DNA of 36,312 bases from Oscillospiraceae bacterium (GTDB taxonomy: Bacteria; Bacillota; Clostridia; Oscillospirales; Acutalibacteraceae), in assembly GCA_028683785.1 (NCBI GenBank), contig JAQUHC010000005.1, forward strand, positions 1-36,312, written 5' to 3'. The first letter of the stretch is position 1, and each line of letters opens with the position of its first letter. Positions 18,234-30,674 of the stretch are shown here, one piece after another. A program made the translations under genes and the position numbers. The notes beneath the pieces were generated by a model, which did not search any database, was not told the origin of the DNA, and was given only the letters and a program-made list of their open reading frames with translations.

Positions 18234-19904
18234 TTAAAAAAGTCCGGTTATGCGTCCGTCCGCATACACATCAATGTTTTGAGCCGCGGGTGCTTTGGGA
18301 AGGCCGGGCATGGTCATAATATCGCCGGTAAGGGCGACGACAAAGCCTGCCCCTGCAGACAGCCTGATGTTTTTAACCGTAATGCGAAAGCCGGTAGGTC
18401 TGCCGATAAGAGCCGGATTATCCGAAAGCGAATACTGGGTTTTTGCGATACATACAGGCAGATTTCCATACCCTAGCGCGGTCAGGTTTTTTATTTCCTT
18501 GGCTGCCGAGGGGAGCAGATCAACTCCATCAGCGCCGTAAATTTCACGTGCAATCGTCTCAATTTTTTCGATAATAGGCATTTCATCTTTATAAATCATG
18601 CGGAAATTATTCGGTTGTTCCGCAATCTGAATAACCTCGCCCGCAAGCTCAATTCCGCCCTCTCCGCCTTTCCCCCAAACCTCTGACAAGGCGACATTTA
18701 CACCAAGCTCTGCACAGCGGCGGCGGACAAGATCAAGCTCCGCCTGGGTATCGTCGGGGAAGCGGTTGATGGCAACAACGGCGGGCAGCCCGTATTTTAT
18801 GGTTATATTTTCAATATGTTTAATAAGGTTGGGCAGCCCCATATCAAGGGCGGACAGGTTCTCTTTCGTCAGATTAGCCTTTTCAACCCCTCCATGAGAT
18901 TTAAGAGCGCGAACGGTGGCAACAATAACCACCGCATCGGGGGACAATCCGGCCTTGCGGCATTTAATATCAAGAAACTTCTCCGCCCCGAGATCCCCGC
19001 CAAATCCGGCTTCGGTTATCACATAATTCCCCAGCTTGAGCGCCAGTTTAGTGGCAACTATGCTGTTGCAGCCGTGTGCGATATTGGCAAAAGGCCCCCC
19101 GTGAATCAGTGCGGGGGTATGCTCCAGAGTTTGCACAAGATTGGGCTTGATTGCATCCTTCAGCAACGCCGTCATTGCCCCCTGTGCCTTGAGCTGACCG
19201 CAGGTGACCGGCCTTTCATCTCGGGTATATCCCACCACAATACGCGCCAGATTTTCCTTTAAATCCATAAGGTCGTTTGACAGACAGAGTATTGCCATTA
19301 TCTCTGATGCAACCGTGATGTCATATCCATCCTCCCGCGGGCCCCCGTGTGCCCGCCCGCCGAGCCCGTCGGTAATATGACGAAGCTGGCGGTCGTTCAT
19401 ATCCACGCATCTTTTCCATGTTATCCGTCGGGTATCTATATCGAGCTGATTACCGTGGTGAATATGGTTGTCCAACATGGCGGCAAGCAGGTTGTTCGCC
19501 GCGCCTATGGCGTGCATATCTCCGGTAAAATGCAGATTTATATCCTCCATCGGTATCACCTGTGCCCAGCCGCCCCCGGCAGCCCCGCCCTTTATTCCGA
19601 AAACAGGACCGAGAGACGGTTCGCGAAGGGCAAGCACCGGCTTTTTCCCCAGGCGATTAAGTGCATCACCCAGACCGATGGTTGTGGTGGTTTTCCCCTC
19701 CCCTGCCGGGGTGGGCGTGATGGCGGTAACCAAAATTAGTTTGCCGTCCGGCCTGTGTTTTAACCGGTCAAGCACCGACAGATGCACCTTTGCCTTGTCA
19801 TTTCCGTATAAATCGATTTCTTGTCTTGTCAGCCCCAACTCGGCGGCAATTTCCTCAATATACCGCGGGTTAATGCTCTGGGCTATTTCAATATCCGACC
19901 TCAT
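18234..19904 (-). CDS. fhs: Formate--tetrahydrofolate ligase
   Basis: [50 protein letters not shown]. The ORF opens at 19946; MRSDIEIAQ at 19904 is the conserved-looking N-terminus. Confidence 0.96.
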   Translation of the reverse strand: MRSDIEIAQSINPRYIEEIAAELGLTRQEIDLYGNDKAKVHLSVLDRLKHRPDGKLILVTAITPTPAGEGKTTTTIGLGDALNRLGKKPVLALREPSLGPVFGIKGGAAGGGWAQVIPMEDINLHFTGDMHAIGAANNLLAAMLDNHIHHGNQLDIDTRRITWKRCVDMNDRQLRHITDGLGGRAHGGPREDGYDITVASEIMAILCLSNDLMDLKENLARIVVGYTRDERPVTCGQLKAQGAMTALLKDAIKPNLVQTLEHTPALIHGGPFANIAHGCNSIVATKLALKLGNYVITEAGFGGDLGAEKFLDIKCRKAGLSPDAVVIVATVRALKSHGGVEKANLTKENLSALDMGLPNLIKHIENITIKYGLPAVVAINRFPDDTQAELDLVRRRCAELGVNVALSEVWGKGGEGGIELAGEVIQIAEQPNNFRMIYKDEMPIIEKIETIAREIYGADGVDLLPSAAKEIKNLTALGYGNLPVCIAKTQYSLSDNPALIGRPTGFRITVKNIRLSAGAGFVVALTGDIMTMPGLPKAPAAQNIDVYADGRITGLF

Positions 19905-20017
19905 CATAATCAAATCAGTCCTTCTTTTTGTATGTGAAAAATACATTTATAATATTAGTATTTTGGCAAGAGTGTGTCAAGTTTTTAATCAGTGTTTAGC
20001 ATAAAGGGGCATTTCAC

Positions 20018-20671
20018 ATGACTGAGGGCATTCGGATTTTTTTATATATCTTTCCGGCGGTTATGCTTTTTTTCGCGCTTCTGCCTTTATTTTTTAAACT
20101 TAAGCAGCAAAAAATAGCGGGTTCGGCAACCGTTGTAAAGGCGTTTTGCAGCCTTGTTCCGGTCATCTTTTGCCTTAACGGATGCGTTGTAAACGGTTTC
20201 AGAGGCTTTTGGTGGATTTTAGCCGGACTGTCGCTCTGCCTTGTTGGTGATATCATAACTGAGCAAAGCAAATCGACCGGCTTAAAAATTTTCACGGTTG
20301 CCAATCTCTTGTTTATATATGCGTTTACAATCTTCGCCAAGCCGACCGTATCTGCCGCACAGGTTTTTTTGTTTTTGCTTGCAATGACAGCACTGATTTT
20401 CCGAAGACAACTCCGCAAGCCGGACAGGCATTTCGTTCCTTTGCTTATATATGCGGTTGTGCTGCTTTTCATGGTGTCCCTGTCTCTAACACTGCCGGTC
20501 GCGGTAGGAACAGTACTTATTGCAACAGGTGCCCTGTTGATTGCGATTTCGAATATAATAGATGCAAAAGTCTTTTTAAAATCTGCCGAAAAGAATAGTC
20601 GCCTTTATGCGATAAGGCTTGGAATATATTACGCGGGCTTATATCTTTTTGCTTTGGCAGTTTGGTTATGA
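20018..20671 (+). CDS. Multi-TM protein, YhhN/lysoplasmalogenase-like
   Basis: GFWWILAGLSLCLVGDII, GTVLIATGALLIAISNIIDAKVFL, LGIYYAGLYLFALAV match the YhhN pattern. Confidence 0.65.
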   Translation: MTEGIRIFLYIFPAVMLFFALLPLFFKLKQQKIAGSATVVKAFCSLVPVIFCLNGCVVNGFRGFWWILAGLSLCLVGDIITEQSKSTGLKIFTVANLLFIYAFTIFAKPTVSAAQVFLFLLAMTALIFRRQLRKPDRHFVPLLIYAVVLLFMVSLSLTLPVAVGTVLIATGALLIAISNIIDAKVFLKSAEKNSRLYAIRLGIYYAGLYLFALAVWL

Positions 20672-20687
20672 TACAAATATACACTAT

Positions 20688-20725
20688 AATAAGGGGGTTG
20701 CCGATGGCAACCCCCTTATTTATAC
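20688..20725. terminator. Intrinsic terminator after the YhhN-like gene
   Basis: AATAAGGGGGTTGCC GAT GGCAACCCCCTTATT, perfect 15-bp stem, then TTATAC. Confidence 0.85.
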
Positions 20726-20737
20726 TGATTTTTCTGA

Positions 20738-20827
20738 TACTAATTTAATTTATAAACATAGATAATATCCAAGTCCGTTGTATATCTTCTTATTATGATA
20801 TTTCTATATATTTATTTTAAATTAGTA
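20738..20827. mobile_element. MITE-like palindromic repeat, copy C (90 bp)
   Basis: TACTAATTTAA...TTAAATTAGTA flanked by TGA on both sides. Reverse complement of copy E except for a 1-base indel. Confidence 0.88.
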
Positions 20828-20833
20828 TGATGT

Positions 20834-22225
20834 TCAATCACTATTTGATTTGTCGTCCTTTTTGTTTTCGTTTTCCTCGTCGGGTTCGGGGTCAATATTT
20901 ATATGGACACGCTCGATACGTCTTTCATCCATTTCCATTACGGTAAATGTAACATTATTGAGCACCACCTCTGGGTGCTCCTGCTCACCGGGAATACGCC
21001 CCAGTACATCCATGATATATCCCGCAAGGGTATCATATTCTCCCTCGGGAATATTGATATTGATAATTTCGCCCAACTCATCAATATCTATCGAGCCATC
21101 CACCTCAAAGGTGTTATCACCCGTTTTGGTGATCTCCTCCTCCTCGTGGTCGTACTCATCCTGAATGTTGCCCACAATGGATTCAAGCAAATCCTCCATT
21201 GTTACTATACCTGCAAATCCGCCGTACTCATCAACCACAATTGCCATTTGCACCCGTTTTTCGGTCATTTCCGCAAATAAATCGCGGCAACGTTTGGTAC
21301 CGGGAACAAATAATGTGCCCCGCATGACATGACGGATGGTTATTTCTTGCGGAATATCCTGCCCCACATACGGCAGCAAATCCTTCACATACAAAACGCC
21401 GATAATGTTGTCGATTTCATCTTCATAGACAGGGAGGCGCGAATATCCGCCGTCAACCCCTGTGCGAAGCGCCTCGGCAATACCGTCGTTAACCTCGATA
21501 ACCTCGACATCGGTGCGGGGGGTCATTATATCCTCGGCAGTGATATCGTCAAACTCAAATATATTGTTGATCATTTCCTTCTGGGTACCCTCAATAACAC
21601 CCTTTTCACCGCCGACATCCACCATCATGCGGATTTCCTCCTCGGTTACATTGCTGGCCGAGGCATTGGGGTCCATCCCGAACAAACGCACCACAACATT
21701 TGTGGATACCGAGAGCAGCTTTACAAAAGGACGCATAAAGGCTGCAACCGCGCGTAAAACGCCGATTACAGCAAAAGAAATCGCTTCCGCTTTTTGCATC
21801 GCGATGCGTTTGGGTACCAGTTCACCCAAAACCAGAGAGAAAAACGACATTACCAATGTAATGAATACAACGCTTACAATTCCAATGATATTGCTGTACT
21901 TCACAAAGGATGATGACAATCCGATAAACCAGGCTGCAAGCGGCTCGGCTAATGACTGAGCGGCGGTTGCCGAAGTCAGAAAGCCTGCCAAGGTAACGCC
22001 TATTTGGATGGTTGCAAGAAAATTTGATGAATTGGACGTCAGTTTAAGTACCTGCTGTGCCTTTTTATGTCCGTCCTCAGCCATCTTGCGAATTTTGTTG
22101 TCGTTAAGTGATATAACGGCAATCTCGGATGCGGCGAAAAAAGCGTTTACAAAAATAAGGACAAGCAAAAGAATAAGCTGAGCAATAAGGTTTCCCCCAG
22201 GTTCGGGTTCAGGAACTGAATCCAT
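20834..22225 (-). CDS. CNNM/CBS-domain hemolysin-like (HlyC/CorC family) membrane protein
   Basis: ILLLVLIFVNAFFAASEIAVISLND, EDIMTPRTDVEVIEV, VVDEYGGFAGIVTMEDLLE, C-terminal transporter-associated domain. Confidence 0.93.
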   Translation of the reverse strand: MDSVPEPEPGGNLIAQLILLLVLIFVNAFFAASEIAVISLNDNKIRKMAEDGHKKAQQVLKLTSNSSNFLATIQIGVTLAGFLTSATAAQSLAEPLAAWFIGLSSSFVKYSNIIGIVSVVFITLVMSFFSLVLGELVPKRIAMQKAEAISFAVIGVLRAVAAFMRPFVKLLSVSTNVVVRLFGMDPNASASNVTEEEIRMMVDVGGEKGVIEGTQKEMINNIFEFDDITAEDIMTPRTDVEVIEVNDGIAEALRTGVDGGYSRLPVYEDEIDNIIGVLYVKDLLPYVGQDIPQEITIRHVMRGTLFVPGTKRCRDLFAEMTEKRVQMAIVVDEYGGFAGIVTMEDLLESIVGNIQDEYDHEEEEITKTGDNTFEVDGSIDIDELGEIININIPEGEYDTLAGYIMDVLGRIPGEQEHPEVVLNNVTFTVMEMDERRIERVHINIDPEPDEENENKKDDKSNSD

Positions 22226-22265
22226 GAATTAATTTTTCCCCTTTCATGTTGGCAGAAATTGTTTT

Positions 22266-22357
22266 GATTGATTTAATTTATAAACATATATAACATCTAA
22301 AGTCTATTATATATCTTCTTATTATGATGTTTCTATAATATTTATTTTAAATTAATA
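22266..22357. mobile_element. MITE-like palindromic repeat, copy D (diverged)
   Basis: Same orientation and same interior as copy C (TTTAATTTATAAACATA..., TATATCTTCTTATTATGAT, TTTATTTTAAATTA), with degraded ends. Confidence 0.78.
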
Positions 22358-22627
22358 TTAAAGTCTGAATAAAATTAAAAACTTGGGACAATTCTGATAA
22401 ATACAGCATAATAATATATGGTTTTTCAAGGGATGTCAACCAACCCGATGATACGGGTAATGAATTGCGGGCACGAAAAGCCGAGGCATACGGTGTTTTC
22501 GCGTGGCCAAACTCAGCCTATCACAAAAACAGAGCGAAAATCGCCGAAAATAAGAGATTATTAAAAATTCTAATAATTGATTTAATAAAAAGTTCAAATA
22601 ATTCAGCATTTTTAGACACTTTAATGG

Positions 22628-22656
22628 TTTACAGTTTTGACGTAACGTGGTACTAT
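22628..22656 (+). promoter_or_regulatory. Putative sigma-A promoter for nifJ (TTTACA-17 bp-TACTAT)
   Basis: TTTACA GTTTTGACGTAACGTGG TACTAT about 85 bp upstream of the start codon; SD AAGGAGG before 22741. Confidence 0.5.
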
Positions 22657-22740
22657 GATAGACAGTCTAAAACTCGATAATAAATAATCGAGGCTATGAT
22701 ATAGTTTTATTACCACTCTTTTCAAGGAGGAAAAAAGTAA

Positions 22741-26316
<3,576 letters not shown>

Positions 26317-26361
26317 AATATCGACCCCCATTCTGACCCACAAACCAGCCTTGAAAGCAAC

Positions 26362-26403
26362 AAAAAAGCCAGGGAAACAATATCGTTTCTCTGGCTTTTT
26401 TTG
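26362..26403 (+). terminator. Intrinsic terminator after nifJ
   Basis: AAAAAGCCAGGGAAAC AATATC GTTTCTCTGGCTTTTTTT. Confidence 0.85.
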
Positions 26404-26550
26404 TTCTATATTTTCTACGGGCGAAACGGTCAAGACCGTTCCCTACTTCATGAATGTATAATTTTAGGGCTGATACTTATACTAGTATTAGTATTAGTAT
26501 TTCGCGAAATGGCAAGCATGCGTCAGCCTTTTTTATTTATTACACAAAAA

Positions 26551-28311
26551 TTATTTCAGATTTGCTTTCAGGGTTTCAAGCTGATTTAACAGCTCTTCCG
26601 GTATCCTGTCGCCGAATTTTTCGTAAAACTCGGTAACTCCTTCGGTTTCGACGGTCCAGAGCTCTTTATCAACCTCAAGAATAGATTTCAGGGTATCTAT
26701 TGAAAAATCGAGGCCCTCCAGATTGATATCCTCTGCATTGGGAACATATCCGATTGGGGTCTCGACCGCATTGACCCTGTCCTCACAGCGCTTGATAATC
26801 CATTCGAGTACCCGCAGATTATCACCAAAGCCCGGCCAGATAAACTTGCCGTCATCATCTAAGCGGAACCAGTTTACATTAAATATCTTGGGTGCCTTAT
26901 CCCCCAGCTTCTTGCCCATGTCAAGCCAATGTGTCCAATAATCAGCCATATGATATCCGCAAAACGGGAGCATTGCCATCGGGTCGCGGCGAACCACTCC
27001 GACAGCGCCGGTAGCGGCAGCCGTGGTTTCAGAAGCCATTATAGAGCCGACAAATACACCGTTATTCCAATCGCGCGATTGATATACCAGCGGAGCTGTT
27101 TTTGCACGGCGGCCGCCGAAAACGATAGCCGAAATAGGAACCCCTTTACCCGAATTGAACTCGGAGGAAATGCAGGGGCAGTTGACCGCAGGAGCGGTAA
27201 ACCTGGAATTCGGATGCGCCCCCTTTGAGCCGTCTTCAGCATCCCATTTCTCGCCCTTCCAGTTTAACGCGTTCTTGGGCGGATTTTTATCAAGCCCTTC
27301 CCACCAGACGGTGTTATCATCAAGATTATGCACAACATTGGTGAAGATGGTTCCCTTTTGGGTGGAAATAAGTGCGTTTGGATTGGATTTCATGTTGGTG
27401 CCGGGAGCGACACCGAAAAATCCGTTTTCGGGATTTACCGCCCACAGACAGCCGTCCTCTCCAACCCTCATCCATGCAATGTCATCCCCAACGCACCATA
27501 CCTTATACCCCTTTTTCTTATAGATTTCGGGAGGAATCAGCATGGCAAGATTGGTCTTTCCGCAGGCAGACGGGAAGGCAGCGGCAATATATTTAACCTC
27601 ACCCTTCGGATTTTCAATGCCTAAAATCAGCATATGCTCGGCCATCCATCCCTCGTTATATCCGAGATATGATGCGATGCGCAGTGCAAAGCATTTTTTA
27701 CCCAGAAGAACATTTCCGCCGTAACCGGAATTGACTGATATAATGGTGTTGTCCTGCGGGAAATGGCAGATATAACGATTTTCTTCGTCAATATCAACCT
27801 TGCAGTGAAGACCCCGCACCCAGTCGTTACTGTCGCCAAGGGCATCAAAAACATTCGAGCCGACACGGGTCATTATCGCCATATTGAGAACAACATAAAT
27901 CGAATCGGTAAGCTCTACACCGTATTTTGCAAAGGGTGAACCCACCGGTCCCATTGAATACGGTATAACATACATGGTTCTTTCGCGATAGCTTCCGCGG
28001 GCAATATCATACAGCATTTTGTATGCATCATTCGGCTCCATCCAATTGTTTGTAGGACCTGCATCCTCTTCCTTGGTCGAACAGATAAATGTACGATGCT
28101 CCACACGCGCGACATCATTGATGGCTGTGCGATGCAAATAACATCCCGGCAGCTTCTCCTGATTTAACTTTTCCATTTCGCCGGTTTTGCAAGCTTCTTC
28201 TCTCAAAGCTTCAAGTTGCTCCTCAGAGCCGTTAATCCAAACAACCCTCTCGGGTCGCACCAAATTCTTCATCTCGTCAATCCAAGAGAGAACAGACCGG
28301 TTTTTAGTCAT
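26551..28311 (-). CDS. pckG: Phosphoenolpyruvate carboxykinase (GTP)
   Basis: AAFPSACGKTNLAMLIPP kinase loop, VGDDIAWMR, GVAPGTNMKSNP, FGGRRAKTAPLVYQS. The start at 28311 lies behind AAGGAG; the ORF opens at 28341. Confidence 0.96.
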   Translation of the reverse strand: MTKNRSVLSWIDEMKNLVRPERVVWINGSEEQLEALREEACKTGEMEKLNQEKLPGCYLHRTAINDVARVEHRTFICSTKEEDAGPTNNWMEPNDAYKMLYDIARGSYRERTMYVIPYSMGPVGSPFAKYGVELTDSIYVVLNMAIMTRVGSNVFDALGDSNDWVRGLHCKVDIDEENRYICHFPQDNTIISVNSGYGGNVLLGKKCFALRIASYLGYNEGWMAEHMLILGIENPKGEVKYIAAAFPSACGKTNLAMLIPPEIYKKKGYKVWCVGDDIAWMRVGEDGCLWAVNPENGFFGVAPGTNMKSNPNALISTQKGTIFTNVVHNLDDNTVWWEGLDKNPPKNALNWKGEKWDAEDGSKGAHPNSRFTAPAVNCPCISSEFNSGKGVPISAIVFGGRRAKTAPLVYQSRDWNNGVFVGSIMASETTAAATGAVGVVRRDPMAMLPFCGYHMADYWTHWLDMGKKLGDKAPKIFNVNWFRLDDDGKFIWPGFGDNLRVLEWIIKRCEDRVNAVETPIGYVPNAEDINLEGLDFSIDTLKSILEVDKELWTVETEGVTEFYEKFGDRIPEELLNQLETLKANLK

Positions 28312-28375
28312 ATTGCATATCTCCTTTCCTTGATGTACCATTTTTCCCCTATTATAAAAAATGATATCGCATATT

Positions 28376-28405
28376 ATTATACCGCGAAAATATCCATTTT
28401 TACAA
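28376..28405 (-). promoter_or_regulatory. Putative promoter for pckG (TTGTAA-18 bp-TATAAT)
   Basis: Reverse strand TTGTAA AAATGGATATTTTCGCGG TATAAT upstream of pckG. Confidence 0.55.
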
Positions 28406-28448
28406 TATGTTAATTGTTAATTTTCTGATAATTTTAAAAACAAACAAT

Positions 28449-28492
28449 TAAACGGATTTGCAATTAGGAAATCCCAATCCTGCAAATCCGTT
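28449..28492 (-). terminator. Intrinsic terminator downstream of the polA-ywlE-rimI-tsaD cluster
   Basis: AAACGGATTTGCA ... TGCAAATCCGTTT, long stem, followed on the minus strand by T-rich AATTGTTTGTTTTT. Confidence 0.7.
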
Positions 28493-28518
28493 TATTTATG
28501 GTTGAAATAAACTATTAA

Positions 28519-28609
28519 TACTAATTTAAAATAAATATATAGAAATATCATAATTAAGAAGATATACAACGGACTTGGATATTATCTATGTTTATAAATT
28601 AAATTAGTA
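28519..28609. mobile_element. MITE-like palindromic repeat, copy E (91 bp)
   Basis: TACTAATTTAA...TTAAATTAGTA flanked by TAA on both sides. Reverse orientation relative to C, one indel difference (CTTCTTATTATG vs CTTCTTAATTATG). Confidence 0.88.
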
Positions 28610-28615
28610 TAATAA

Positions 28616-29635
28616 TTAATTGTTGATAGAATTATCAATCGGCATGGTCGCTCTTGCATTAAGATCCAGCCCTGCAGCTGGGTTGACCCCAAATTCATAA
28701 AACGCCTGTGAGCCCACCATTGCAGCATTATCCCCGCAAAGGGACAGCGGAGGATAGAAAAGCCGGATGCCCAGACGACTGCAATTATCTGACATTTGTG
28801 CGCGCAATGCCGAATTTGCCGACACCCCTCCTGCCAAAACTATTGCGGAAGCCGAGGTATCCTTTGCGGCGAGCAGGGTATTTTCAATAAGCATGTCAAC
28901 GGCGGTTTGTTGAAATGAGGCTGCCAGGTCGTCAAGATTTAACAATTCACCCTTTTGCTCTGCATTATGCAAACGGTTGATAACCGCTGTTTTAAGCCCT
29001 GAAAAGCTGAAATCATAAGGGCTTCCCTCAACCCTGGGCCGGGGAAGATTAAAGGCGTTGGGATTGCCCTGCGCCGCCCTGCGGTCAAGACTGACACCGC
29101 CGGGATAGGGCATCCCCATGGCTCTTGCCACCTTATCATAGCATTCCCCCGCCGCATCGTCTCGGGTACGCCCCATCACTTTAAAGTGTGTATAATCTTC
29201 AACCATAACAATATGACTGTGCCCCCCCGAAACAACAAGGCAGAGAAAGGGCGGTTCAAGCTCGGGAAATGCAAGATAATTGGCGGCTATATGTGCCCGC
29301 AGATGATGAACTGCAACAAGAGGCAATCCCGCGGACATCGCCAACCCTTTCGCAAAGTTTACCCCCACAAGCAGCGCGCCAATCAAGCCGGGCGCATAGG
29401 TCACCCCGACAGCATCGATATCCGAAATCCCGGTTTGGGCATCGGCGAGTGCTTGCCTTACAACACCGGAAATGGCCTCCGAATGTCGTCTGCTTGCAAT
29501 TTCGGGCACAACGCCGCCGTAAATTCTGTGCTCCTCCACCTGTGAAGCGATAACATTCGAAAGGGCAACCCTGCCGTCTTCAACAACGGCAGCCGCCGTC
29601 TCATCGCAGGAGGTTTCAATGGCGAGTATTTTCAT
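28616..29635 (-). CDS. tsaD: tRNA N6-adenosine threonylcarbamoyltransferase
   Basis: MKILAIETSCDETAAAVVEDG, VHHLRAHIAANYL, LVVSGGHSHIV, YDFSFSGLKTAV, VLAGGVSANSALR. Confidence 0.97.
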   Translation of the reverse strand: MKILAIETSCDETAAAVVEDGRVALSNVIASQVEEHRIYGGVVPEIASRRHSEAISGVVRQALADAQTGISDIDAVGVTYAPGLIGALLVGVNFAKGLAMSAGLPLVAVHHLRAHIAANYLAFPELEPPFLCLVVSGGHSHIVMVEDYTHFKVMGRTRDDAAGECYDKVARAMGMPYPGGVSLDRRAAQGNPNAFNLPRPRVEGSPYDFSFSGLKTAVINRLHNAEQKGELLNLDDLAASFQQTAVDMLIENTLLAAKDTSASAIVLAGGVSANSALRAQMSDNCSRLGIRLFYPPLSLCGDNAAMVGSQAFYEFGVNPAAGLDLNARATMPIDNSINN

Positions 29636-29669
29636 TACTTCATATCAATTCCTTATGCTTATACTAATC

Positions 29670-30137
29670 TTAAAAATACAGCGAATAAATTGCCGCGTCC
29701 TCTTTAGGTGAATCATAAAAATCGGGTCGGATTCCGTCTCGTTTAAATCCCATGCCTTCATAAAGTGCAACGGCGGGCAGGTTGGACACCCTAACTTCCA
29801 GTGTAAGGCGGCTCAGCCTGTTTTGCTCTGCATAATCCACCGCCGCGGCAATCAAGGCTTTTGCAATCCCAATCCGCCGATAATCGGGGTGAACAACAAT
29901 ATTGGCGATTGCGCCCTCATCAAGAATATGGTGCATGCCGATATAGCCCACCGCCTGTTTGTCCTTGGGCGATTGGGCAACGAAAAAGACGGCAAGGGGA
30001 TTTTGCAGCTCCTCAGCCAAAGCATCATATGACCACGGTCTGGAAAAAGTCAGCCTTTCCAGTTGCGCAAGGTCATCAAGATGGACTGACTGCATTTTAG
30101 TTATTATAATACCCGGAGGTTTGCTGATCTCGTCCAT
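29670..30137 (-). CDS. rimI: Ribosomal-protein-alanine N-acetyltransferase
   Basis: GNAT fold: IANIVVHPDYRRIGIAKALIAAAVDYAEQN...LEVRVSNLPAVALYEGMGFKRDGIRPDFY; adjacent to tsaD. Confidence 0.88.
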   Translation of the reverse strand: MDEISKPPGIIITKMQSVHLDDLAQLERLTFSRPWSYDALAEELQNPLAVFFVAQSPKDKQAVGYIGMHHILDEGAIANIVVHPDYRRIGIAKALIAAAVDYAEQNRLSRLTLEVRVSNLPAVALYEGMGFKRDGIRPDFYDSPKEDAAIYSLYF

Positions 30138-30174
30138 TTTTCCTTTTCAAACCTTTCAATCTAAAGGGTAAAGC

Positions 30175-30223
30175 ACTGATTTAATTATAACATCCAAGTC
30201 TATCATATCTATTTCAAATCAGT
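30175..30223. repeat. Diverged, shortened relative of the palindromic repeat family (copy F)
   Basis: ACTGATTT AATTATAACATCCAAGTCTATCATATCT ATTTCA AATCAGT; interior AACATCCAAGTCTAT resembles copies C and D. Overlaps the ywlE-like stop codon. Confidence 0.5.
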
Positions 30224-30674
30224 TGAAAATCTCGTCTGCCAAGGAGTTGACCGCCTCTGTCAACCTATTCCGCGTTTCCCGATAGGTGTCAATATTCCCG
30301 CCGAAAGGGTCGGTAATTCCGCTCTCTTTTTTGGCCGAGAGGATGTACACCTTTTTCGGATCGGCTCCCCGCCGAATAACCTCGGCGGCATGGGCCGGGC
30401 TCATAACGGCAAGGATATCGGCATTCATTATCTGTTCCGCGGTTAGATTTTGTGAAATATGGCTTTCAAGCGCCTCGGCTGATTTTTCGTCAAGCTCGGC
30501 AATCACGCTTATTGCATTTGGTGACGCCGGTTCGCCGTAAGCGGACAGCCCTGCATTCTCAATAATTATATCCCGCACACCCCGCTTGTCAAGCTCAATA
30601 CCCATAAGCACGGCAGCCATGGGGCTGCGGCAGGTGTTGCCGGTGCAAACAAATATTATTGTCAAGTTCGTCAT
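30219..30674 (-). CDS. Low-molecular-weight protein phosphatase, YwlE-like (arginine phosphatase-type P-loop)
   Basis: IIFVCTGNTCRSPMAAVLM: Thr after CTGN rather than the Ile/Leu of classical LMW-PTPs; ITDPFGGNIDTYRETRNRL. ATGA overlap with polA. Confidence 0.85.
   Translation of the reverse strand: MTNLTIIFVCTGNTCRSPMAAVLMGIELDKRGVRDIIIENAGLSAYGEPASPNAISVIAELDEKSAEALESHISQNLTAEQIMNADILAVMSPAHAAEVIRRGADPKKVYILSAKKESGITDPFGGNIDTYRETRNRLTEAVNSLADEIFN

Noticed and set aside
19905-20017. THF riboswitch upstream of fhs
   Set aside because: The short AT-rich leader shows none of the conserved THF-riboswitch sequence or the needed stems.
20738-22357. Composite transposon made of copies C and D carrying the CBS-domain gene
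   Set aside because: The copies are small non-coding palindromes, copy D is clearly older and degraded, no shared outer target duplication is seen, and the cargo is an ordinary chromosomal gene.
29662-29673. TACTAATCTTAA between tsaD and rimI as another repeat copy
   Set aside because: Only a single half-end is recognisable, with no matching opposite end or duplication; could be a solo remnant but not supportable.
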